Shown: piece after piece, positions 6,478 through 11,517 of the stretch
Position numbering within the stretch: position 1 is the first letter of the stretch
Layout of the letters: the number at the start of each line of letters is the position of its first letter
Origin: an uncultured Roseburia sp.
GTDB taxonomy: Bacteria > Bacillota > Clostridia > Lachnospirales > Lachnospiraceae
Direction of reading: 5' to 3'
DNA: 11,517 bases
NCBI GenBank assembly: GCA_910584215.1
Contig: CAJTYI010000093.1
Coordinates: forward strand, 1 to 11,517
Notes under the pieces: generated by a model
The model's input: the letters and a program-made list of their open reading frames with translations, nothing else
Database searches by the model: none
What the model was told of the DNA's origin: nothing
Made by a program: the position numbers and the translations under genes

Positions 6478-7176
6478 ATGAAAAAAATTGGTATTATCGG
6501 CGCGATGGAGTTGGAGGTTGAGGAGCTAAAGACTAAGATGACGGTCAAGAATATATCGGTGCAGGCGGGCATGGAGTTTCACGAGGGCACGTTAAATGGC
6601 GCCGAAGTTGTGATTGTTCGCTCCGGCATCGGCAAAGTAAACGCCGCGCTTAGCGTGCAGCTTCTGGCGGACATTTTTTCAGTCACGCATATTATTAACA
6701 CGGGAGTGGCCGGAGCGCTGAATGTGAGCCTTTCGATCGGCGATATACTGATCTCGAAAGATGCAGTCTATCATGACATGGATGCGACTATTTTTGGATA
6801 TGCGCCGGGGGAAGTGCCGCAGTTGCACACCGTAGAGTTTTGTGCTGACGAGCACATGAGAGTGTTGGCAAAAGATGTTTGCGAGCGTGTCAACCCGGAT
6901 ATTGCGACAATGATTGGACGCGTTGTCAGTGGTGACCAATTTATTTCCAGCAGAGAAGTAAAAGAGCGTTTGATTGGCACATTCCAGGGAGATTGTGTCG
7001 AGATGGAGGGTGCGGCGATCGCACACGCGGCATATTTGAACAAAATACCGTTTGTCGTGATACGCGCTATTTCTGATAAGGCCGATGACAGCGCCCAGAT
7101 GGATTATCCGACATTTGAGCGGGAGGCAGCAAAACATTCTGCTAAATTAGTGCAAGAGATGGTACAGTATATATAA
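6478..7176 (+). CDS. mtnN: 5'-methylthioadenosine/S-adenosylhomocysteine nucleosidase
   Basis: A 232-residue enzyme of the usual family length. It hydrolyses S-adenosylhomocysteine, methylthioadenosine and 5'-deoxyadenosine to adenine plus the sugar product, removing inhibitors of methylation and radical-SAM enzymes and feeding the LuxS pathway. The N-terminus reads IGIIGAMELEVE, with Glu13 matching the general base Glu12 of the E. coli enzyme. VEMEGAA (174-180) holds the ribose-binding Met-Glu pair (176-177), and RAISD (196-200) ends in the catalytic Asp200. GGAGG (6468-6472) lies 5 bases before ATG. The 124 bases after the VanW gene hold no strong promoter or terminator, so co-transcription is possible, though the functions are unrelated. 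No luxS is visible here. Confidence 0.96.
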   Translation: MKKIGIIGAMELEVEELKTKMTVKNISVQAGMEFHEGTLNGAEVVIVRSGIGKVNAALSVQLLADIFSVTHIINTGVAGALNVSLSIGDILISKDAVYHDMDATIFGYAPGEVPQLHTVEFCADEHMRVLAKDVCERVNPDIATMIGRVVSGDQFISSREVKERLIGTFQGDCVEMEGAAIAHAAYLNKIPFVVIRAISDKADDSAQMDYPTFEREAAKHSAKLVQEMVQYI

Positions 7177-7216
7177 ATTGTGCAAAATTCAATTGTTTTA
7201 AGGGATTGAAACGAAC

Positions 7217-7304
7217 AATCCGGTGTACGCAGCTTTTCGGTTCACCATATGACAGACATGCGTCGGGTCATTTGGGGGAACATGATGGATGCGTATACCG
7301 GATT
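7217..7304. other. 88-base long imperfect hairpin after mtnN
   Basis: AATCCGGTGTACGCA (7217-7231) pairs with TGCGTATACCGGATT (7290-7304) over 15 bp with one G-T wobble. Inside, GTTC/GAAC and ATGAC/GTCAT continue the helix, and GAC/GTC closes ATGC at the tip. The right arm runs into T5 (7303-7307). An alternative small stem GGATTG (7203-7208) with CAATCC (7216-7221) overlaps the left arm. It may be the mtnN terminator, a structured RNA or a small palindromic repeat element. The rest of the 7177-7361 gap shows nothing else. Confidence 0.5.
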
Positions 7305-7361
7305 TTTGCGTTGGGCCTGGGGAGAGCAGTTATTAAGATTACGGAAACAAGAAAATAATTC

Positions 7362-7390
7362 TTGCATTATACCCCTGTGGGGTATATAAT
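7362..7390 (+). promoter_or_regulatory. sigmaA promoter of the csoR-copA operon
   Basis: TTGCAT (7362-7367), a 17-base spacer and a perfect TATAAT (7385-7390). Transcription should begin near 7397 and give a leader of about 110 bases, which contains a small stem TATGTG/CACATA (7413-7430). A second TATAAT with a TG two bases before it (7471-7479) could be a weaker extended -10 promoter, but it lacks a -35 box. Confidence 0.82.
7368..7386. promoter_or_regulatory. CsoR copper-responsive operator
   Basis: TATACCCCTGTGGGGTATA is a perfect palindrome: 8-base arms around TGT. It has the TACCC...GGGTA core of known CsoR operators and fills the whole spacer between the -35 and -10 boxes of the promoter driving csoR itself. 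Apo-CsoR bound here would block RNA polymerase, and Cu(I) binding would release it. The target is read from sequence; the repression logic is known for the family. Confidence 0.82.
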
Positions 7391-7508
7391 GATTAAAAAT
7401 CAATCGGATAAGTATGTGGAAAAACACATAGGATGACATTAGCGTAGGTGTAATCTGAAAAAATCGGGGATGTTATAATTTTTAGCGACGTCAAGACAGG
7501 GGGATAAA

Positions 7509-8006
7509 ATGTTACAAGATGAAACAATAGATCAGGAACAGAAAGAGACAGGAACAGATCAACAAAAAGGAATAAAAGCGGAAGAGCCAAAAGAGATAGA
7601 AACAGATGAGTCAAAAGAAATAAAAGCGGAAGAGCCAAAAGAGATAGAAACAGATGAGCCAAAAGAAATAAAAGCGGAAGAGCCAAAAGAGAAAGCGATT
7701 GGTGAGGATTCCGCCGTCTGCTGTGCAGAGCGGATAAAGGAACGTGCAGGCGGAGAGAGGCGTGATCTGATTAATCGTCTCAGCCGCATAGAAGGTCAGG
7801 TGCGCGGCGTAAAGAAGATGGTGGAGGAAGATGCCTATTGTGTCAATATCCTAACGCAGGTGGCAGCGGCCAATGCCGCACTCAACAGTTTTACCAGAGT
7901 CTTGCTGGAGGAACACATCAAAACCTGCGTGACGTCAGATATTATGGCAGGCAGAGAGGATACCGTGGATGAATTGATCATGTTGTTGAAAAAACTGATG
8001 AAATAA
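7509..8006 (+). CDS. csoR: Copper-sensing repressor CsoR with a repeat-built N-terminal extension
   Basis: A 165-residue protein. The CsoR/RcnR (DUF156) all-alpha domain spans about residues 83-165, with NRLSRIEGQVRGVKKMVEEDAYC (89-111, given in part as RLSRIEGQVRG) and EEHIKTC (134-140). Cys111, His136 and Cys140 match the three Cu(I) ligands of copper-type CsoR. Cys71-Cys72 just before the domain resembles the short Cys-containing N-terminus of relatives. The first 68 or so residues are unusual: three 16-residue units of mostly Lys, Glu, Ile, Asp and Pro, with no hydrophobic core, so probably disordered. CsoR is normally about 90-120 residues. ATG 7509 follows AGGGGG (7498-7503), and no better start is seen downstream. 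The operator upstream suggests autoregulation, and copA follows 79 bases after the stop. Confidence 0.92.
   Translation: MLQDETIDQEQKETGTDQQKGIKAEEPKEIETDESKEIKAEEPKEIETDEPKEIKAEEPKEKAIGEDSAVCCAERIKERAGGERRDLINRLSRIEGQVRGVKKMVEEDAYCVNILTQVAAANAALNSFTRVLLEEHIKTCVTSDIMAGREDTVDELIMLLKKLMK
7542..7685 (+). repeat. Three in-frame 48-bp tandem repeats inside csoR
   Basis: Units lie at 7542-7589, 7590-7637 and 7638-7685, followed by a short start of a fourth. Units 2 and 3 differ by one base (T or C at the codon giving Ser35 or Pro51). Unit 1 is more diverged in its first 30 bases and identical in its last 18. Each encodes 16 residues of the form K-E-x-x-T-D...K-x-I-K-A-E-E-P. The strand is strongly purine-rich. 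Confidence 0.92.
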
Positions 8007-8085
8007 AGATAAACGGTTTCGTATTTGGCTATAACGGGAAAAATGGTTGTGTAGAATAGAATGATAAGTAATGAGGAGGTCAATA

Positions 8086-10605
8086 TTGGAACAATACAAC
8101 GTGACGGGAATGACGTGCGCTGCCTGTAGCGCCCGCGTGGAGAAAGCAGTGTCAAAGCTGCCCGGTGTGGCATCCTGTTCGGTCAGCCTGCTGACCAATT
8201 CCATGGGCGTCGAGGGTGACATTAATCCGCAGGATGTCGTGAGGGCCGTAGAACAGGCAGGATACGGAGCCTCATTAAAACGTGATATAACAAAAGAAAC
8301 ACCTGGGGTAAGTGCGGATGAGGACATGCTGACAGACAAAGAGACGCCGCTGTTGAAAAAGCGTCTCTGGACGTCTCTGCTGTTTTTGCTGGTATTAATG
8401 TATTGCAGCATGGGGCATATGATGTGGGGGTGGCCACTGCCCACGGCTCTGTCCGACAATCATATGGCGATGGGCTTAATGCAGCTATTGCTGACAATTG
8501 CGATTATGGTGATCAATCAAAAGTTTTTTATCAGTGGATTTAAAAGTCTATTCCATCGGTCGCCCAACATGGATACCTTGGTGGCGCTTGGCTCGGGGGC
8601 AGCCTTTGTGTATAGTGTTTATGCGCTTTTTGCCATGACGGCGGCCCAGCAGCGAGGAGATGCAGCAGGGGCAGCGCATTATATGCATGAATTTTATTTT
8701 GAATCGGCCGCTATGATATTAACGCTGATAACGGTTGGAAAGATGCTCGAGGCTCATTCCAAAGGGAAAACAACAGATGCCTTAAAGAGCTTGATGCGAT
8801 TGTCTCCCAAGACGGCTGTGCTGCTTTTAGACGGCGTGGAGAAGGAAATACCCATTGAGCAGGTAAAAAAAGGGGACATCTTTGTGGTGCGTCCTGGCGG
8901 GCATATTCCGGTAGATGGCATTGTCTTGGAGGGTAGTGGGGCAGTGGATGAGGCTGCGCTGACGGGAGAGAGTATTCCGGTGGATAAGGAGCCGGGAAGC
9001 AGTGTGTCGGCCGCGACCGTCAATCAGTCCGGCTTTCTAAAATGTGAGGCCGTGAGGGTCGGAGAGGATACCACACTTTCCCAGATTATACAGATGGTCA
9101 GCGACGCGGCGGCTACCAAGGCTCCGATCGCCAAAATTGCGGACAAAGTATCCGGTGTGTTTGTGCCGACAGTGCTTGTCATTGCCTTGGTGACAGTGCT
9201 GGTATGGCTTTTGGCCGGACAGAGTGTAGGCTACGCGCTGGCGAGAGGAATATCCGTGCTTGTCATCAGCTGTCCCTGCGCCCTGGGATTGGCAACGCCG
9301 GTTGCGATTATGGTTGGCAACGGTGTGGGGGCCAAGAGCGGTATCATGTTTAAGACTGCCGTTTCACTCGAAGAAACCGGAAAAGTAGATATAGTGGCTT
9401 TGGATAAGACGGGAACCGTCACGAACGGAACACCGCGGCTTACAGACATACACCCGGCGGACGATGTCTCTGAGGATGAGCTTTTGCTTTATGCGAACGC
9501 CATGGAATCCAAAAGCGAGCACCCACTGGCGAAAGCTGTGACCGATTATGCGAAAGCACATGGTGTAGAGACATTGGAGGTGGAACATTTCGCGGCATTG
9601 CCGGGAAACGGTATCGAATCAGTGTACCGCGGACAGCAGCTGAAAGCGGGAAGCTACACATATATGAAGAGCCTTTGCGAGATACCGGAATCGATGCAGG
9701 CACAGTATGAAAAACTGACAGCGGAGGGCAAGACCCCGTTATTTTTCCGCAGGGCTGACAAACTATTAGGGATTCTATCGGTTGCTGACGTGATAAAGAA
9801 AGAGAGTCCCCAGGCCGTCAAAGAACTGCAAAACATGGGAATTCGCGTGATTATGCTGACCGGGGACAACGAGCGGACAGCGAAAGCGATTGGCGCACAG
9901 GCAGGAGTGGATGAAGTGATCGCGGGGGTGCTGCCGGATGGCAAGGAAAGTGTGATCCGCACGCTGAAACTCCAGGGTAAAGTTGCGATGGTTGGCGACG
10001 GCATCAACGACGCGCCTGCGCTTACGAGGGCGGATATCGGGATAGCCATAGGCGCCGGAACAGATATAGCCATCGACGCGGCAGACGTCGTGCTCATGAA
10101 GAGCAAACTGAGCGATGTGCCGGCGGCAATCCGTCTTAGCCGCGCAACACTGCGAAATATTCACCAGAATCTGTTCTGGGCATTTTTCTATAATGTAATT
10201 GGTATCCCGTTGGCGGCAGGTGTTTGGATACCGCTGTTTCATTGGGGATTAAATCCAATGTTTGGTGCGGCGGCAATGAGCTTATCGAGCTTTTGCGTGG
10301 TGACAAACGCATTGAGACTGAATCTTTGCCGGATACATGATCCGGCTGGAGATAAAAAGAAAAGGTTACAAAAACGGAGTATGGAGGAAAAAATAATGAA
10401 AAAGACAATGAAAATTGAAGGTATGATGTGTGGACACTGTGAGGCCAGAGTTAAAAAATGTCTGGAGGCGCTGCCGCAGGTGCAGGAGGCGTTGGTAAGC
10501 CATGAGACTGGTACGGCAGAAGTGACACTGGGGGCAGAGCTTGACAATGATGCGCTCATAAAGGCTGTAGAAGAGCAGGATTATCATGTGGTTTCGGTAG
10601 AGTAG
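8086..10605 (+). CDS. copA: Cu(I)-exporting P1B-type ATPase fused to a C-terminal CopZ-like domain
   Basis: An 839-residue membrane pump that uses ATP to export Cu(I). TTG 8086 is the likely start because AGGAGG (8074-8079) lies 6 bases before it; the ATG at 8071 would place that site inside the gene. Numbered from the TTG: one N-terminal heavy-metal domain with CAAC (11-14), membrane helices from about 95, TGE (293-295), CPC (396-398) in the transport helix, DKTGT (440-444) with the phosphorylated Asp440, HP (479-480), TGDN and GDGIND (637-642). YN and MxxSS in the last two helices fit the Cu(I) subgroup. After a basic linker (about 750-770), a second metal-binding domain with CGHC (782-785) ends the protein. 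Most bacterial CopA keep such domains N-terminal and CopZ separate. It sits in the CsoR-controlled operon. Confidence 0.93.
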   Translation: MEQYNVTGMTCAACSARVEKAVSKLPGVASCSVSLLTNSMGVEGDINPQDVVRAVEQAGYGASLKRDITKETPGVSADEDMLTDKETPLLKKRLWTSLLFLLVLMYCSMGHMMWGWPLPTALSDNHMAMGLMQLLLTIAIMVINQKFFISGFKSLFHRSPNMDTLVALGSGAAFVYSVYALFAMTAAQQRGDAAGAAHYMHEFYFESAAMILTLITVGKMLEAHSKGKTTDALKSLMRLSPKTAVLLLDGVEKEIPIEQVKKGDIFVVRPGGHIPVDGIVLEGSGAVDEAALTGESIPVDKEPGSSVSAATVNQSGFLKCEAVRVGEDTTLSQIIQMVSDAAATKAPIAKIADKVSGVFVPTVLVIALVTVLVWLLAGQSVGYALARGISVLVISCPCALGLATPVAIMVGNGVGAKSGIMFKTAVSLEETGKVDIVALDKTGTVTNGTPRLTDIHPADDVSEDELLLYANAMESKSEHPLAKAVTDYAKAHGVETLEVEHFAALPGNGIESVYRGQQLKAGSYTYMKSLCEIPESMQAQYEKLTAEGKTPLFFRRADKLLGILSVADVIKKESPQAVKELQNMGIRVIMLTGDNERTAKAIGAQAGVDEVIAGVLPDGKESVIRTLKLQGKVAMVGDGINDAPALTRADIGIAIGAGTDIAIDAADVVLMKSKLSDVPAAIRLSRATLRNIHQNLFWAFFYNVIGIPLAAGVWIPLFHWGLNPMFGAAAMSLSSFCVVTNALRLNLCRIHDPAGDKKKRLQKRSMEEKIMKKTMKIEGMMCGHCEARVKKCLEALPQVQEALVSHETGTAEVTLGAELDNDALIKAVEEQDYHVVSVE
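10396..10605 (+). CDS. copZ: Possible free CopZ copper chaperone made from an internal start in copA
   Basis: In the copA frame, GGAGG (10383-10387) lies 8 bases before ATG 10396. From there 69 residues form one complete heavy-metal-binding domain of normal CopZ size: MKKTMKIEGMMCGHC, the CxxC metal site at residues 12 and 15, and a full beta-alpha-beta-beta-alpha-beta length. CopZ binds Cu(I) in the cytoplasm and passes it to CopA or CsoR. The layout looks like a former separate copA-copZ gene pair whose intervening stop was lost. Whether internal initiation occurs cannot be told from sequence, and the spacing may be a relic. Confidence 0.5.
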   Translation: MKKTMKIEGMMCGHCEARVKKCLEALPQVQEALVSHETGTAEVTLGAELDNDALIKAVEEQDYHVVSVE

Positions 10606-10669
10606 AGATCTGGAAAGTGCACTGAGCTTTCCTAAAATATGAATCATCTTCTATAATTTATCTTTGGAA

Positions 10670-10714
10670 AAAACGGCGTTCTGAGTTTAGACATTGTAGG
10701 ACGCCGTTTTGATT
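10670..10714 (+). terminator. Intrinsic terminator of the copper operon
   Basis: AAAACGGCGT (10670-10679) pairs perfectly with ACGCCGTTTT (10701-10710) around a 21-base loop, with further A's before and a T-rich stretch after. It lies 64 bases past the copA stop. A weaker 6-bp stem GGAAAG/CTTTCC (10612-10632) comes just before it. Confidence 0.8.
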
Positions 10715-10732
10715 TGATTCTTAGTTATTAGT

Positions 10733-10784
10733 TTAGAAATGATAGATGTTCATTCGATTAGTTAGAAATGATAGATGTTCATTC
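10733..10784. repeat. Tandem 23-bp repeat with 29-bp period, each copy an imperfect dyad
   Basis: Identical 23-bp copies lie at 10733-10755 and 10762-10784, separated by GATTAG. Each contains GAAATGA...TCATTC, which is an inverted repeat apart from one extra A. It resembles a pair of protein-binding sites. The rest of the 10785-10934 stretch has only small dyads: GGAAGT/ACTTCC (10816-10845) and AAATAC/GTATTT (10896-10909). I see no gene in 10606-11012. Confidence 0.8.
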
Positions 10785-10934
10785 AAAAGTCAGCATATTC
10801 TCCATACATGTGCCGGGAAGTGTACAAAACAGCCAATGGACTTCCGAAAATATTGCAGAAATTGTGCATATTGACGAAATGAATGCGGGAAGTAGAAATA
10901 CCTGTATTTTATGTCAAATTTTTTAAAATAATAG

Positions 10935-10963
10935 TTGACAAGAAATGTTTTATTTAGTATTAT
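10935..10963 (+). promoter_or_regulatory. Promoter of the tRNA-Ser / rRNA unit
   Basis: TTGACA (10935-10940), a 17-base spacer and TATTAT (10958-10963). AT-rich sequence (10917-10934) just upstream could act as an UP element. Transcription would begin near 10970. A stem ATACAAT/ATTGTAT (10984-11002) lies between that point and the tRNA and may guide 5' processing. Confidence 0.78.
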
Positions 10964-11012
10964 TATCTATGCGTCACGGCGCAATACAATTTTATATTGT
11001 ATCATGAACTTT

Positions 11013-11100
11013 GGAGAAGTACTCAAGAGGCCGAAGAGGTGCCCCTGCTAAGGGTATAGGTCGGGTGACCGGCGCGAGGGTTCAAATCCCTCCTTCTCCG
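11013..11100 (+). tRNA. tRNA-Ser (anticodon GCT)
   Basis: An 88-base class II tRNA. The acceptor GGAGAAG (11013-11019) pairs with CTTCTCC (11093-11099), and G11100 is the discriminator. The D stem is CTC/GAG. The anticodon stem TGCCC/GGGTA holds the loop CTGCTAA with GCT at 11047-11049, which reads AGC and AGT serine codons. A long variable arm contains GGTC/GACC. The T arm is GAGGG-TTCAAAT-CCCTC. The 3' CCA is not encoded (CTC follows), so it must be added after transcription. Confidence 0.97.
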
Positions 11101-11128
11101 CTCACCTAAAAAAAACATAAAAAAGTTG

Positions 11129-11157
11129 TTGACAAATGTTGGATAAGGTGATATAGT
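11129..11157 (+). promoter_or_regulatory. rRNA operon promoter between tRNA-Ser and 16S
   Basis: TTGACA (11129-11134), a 17-base spacer and TATAGT (11152-11157), with an A-rich stretch immediately upstream (11107-11124). No terminator separates it from the tRNA, so 16S could be transcribed both from here and from the promoter at 10935. Confidence 0.82.
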
Positions 11158-11163
11158 AAAAAA

Positions 11164-11502
11164 GCTGTCGCAAAAACAGCGGCAGACAAAACAAATTGCC
11201 TGGATGCTGGTGTGAGATATGAAACAGTAAACCAGTGCAAAAAAGTGAACCTTGATAACTGAACAGTGAACAAACCTTGAAAGATTCTAAAACATAATCA
11301 CTTCGGTGGTTGTGCGGTTTTCTGAAACAGAGGACCGAAAAGAGATTTCAGGCTGTCGAAAGACAGCGTACACTTCTTATATGTAGTATAAGGAGTAACC
11401 TTAAAAAACAGTAAACAGATATCAGATCGAAGATCTGTGTCTGACTGGATGCAGCAATGCATTCCAAAGCCAGAAGAAATTTTGGACAAGAATTAAACTT
11501 TT
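11164..11502 (+). other. 16S rRNA leader region
   Basis: A non-coding transcribed leader. Stems seen: a 9-pair stem closing a TTCG loop (11293-11314), GCTGTC/GACAGC closing GAAA (11352-11367), and CAGATC/GATCTG (11423-11437) inside CAGA/TCTG (11416-11443). CCTTGATAACTGAAC (11250-11264) resembles sequences found around Firmicutes rRNA genes and may be part of the antitermination signal. AGTGAAC (11244 and 11265) and ACCTTGA (11249 and 11274) are short direct repeats. The 16S processing stem cannot be tested because its partner lies beyond the window. Confidence 0.7.
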
Positions 11503-11517
11503 TAACATGAGAGTTTG
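11503..11517 (+). rRNA. rrs: 5' end of 16S rRNA (partial)
   Basis: The window ends in AGAGTTTG (11510-11517), the start of the universal 27F site, which is position 8 in E. coli numbering. The mature 5' end should therefore be near 11503. The sequence TTAACATGAGAGTTTG is typical of clostridial 16S genes. Only about 15 bases are inside the window, but promoter, leader and tRNA context all agree. Confidence 0.9.

Noticed and set aside
7393..7789. Long minus-strand open frames with Leu/Phe- or Ser-rich periodic sequence opposite csoR
   Set aside because: They are mirror images of the purine-rich 48-bp repeats in csoR and have no start signals.
8071..8085. Upstream in-frame ATG of copA
   Set aside because: It would place the AGGAGG ribosome binding site within its own first codons, while TTG 8086 has correct spacing and begins where relatives begin.

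Overview
The window looks like chromosomal DNA of an anaerobic, endospore-forming Clostridia, most likely a Lachnospiraceae member. The evidence is Gram-positive style ribosome binding sites (GGAGG), spoIID and spoIIQ sporulation genes, sigmaA-type and sporulation-sigma-type promoters, a CsoR/CopA copper module of Firmicutes type, a VanW protein carrying a short repeat I associate with Lachnospiraceae, and a 16S rRNA 5' end of clostridial type. Genus was not determined. All convincing genes lie on the + strand.

Layout: (1) 1-866 holds the last codons of a probable sensor histidine kinase and a complete LytTR response regulator. (2) 917-3068 is a sporulation block: a sigmaE-like promoter, a structured leader and spoIID, then a sigmaF-like promoter and spoIIQ, closed by an AT-rich hairpin region. 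(3) 3069-3432 has no convincing gene. (4) 3433-5257 is a DEAD-box RNA helicase with its own promoter and a long structured 5' leader. (5) 5343-7176 holds a secreted VanW-family protein and the nucleosidase mtnN, followed by a long imperfect hairpin (7217-7304). (6) 7362-10714 is a copper-resistance operon: a promoter with a CsoR operator in its spacer, csoR with an unusual repeat-built N-terminal extension, and copA with an in-frame fused copZ that keeps its own ribosome binding site and start. It ends in a good terminator. (7) 10733-11517 holds a tandem repeat, a promoter, tRNA-Ser(GCT), a second promoter, a structured rRNA leader and the first bases of 16S rRNA at the window edge.

How the genes work together: SpoIID (mother cell) and SpoIIQ (forespore) act on opposite sides of the septum during engulfment, and each is preceded by a promoter resembling the matching compartment-specific sigma factor. 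In the copper operon, CsoR should release the promoter when it binds Cu(I), CopA exports Cu(I), and the CopZ domain delivers or senses it. The other genes look like housekeeping or envelope functions.

Most of the window is ordinary core genome. The points most worth a second look are the CopA-CopZ fusion with an internal start, the 48-bp in-frame repeat in csoR, the two mutually exclusive hairpins ahead of spoIID, the 88-nt hairpin after mtnN, and the 29-bp tandem repeat ahead of the tRNA/rRNA unit. I found no clear sign of a mobile element, CRISPR array, phage or defence system.
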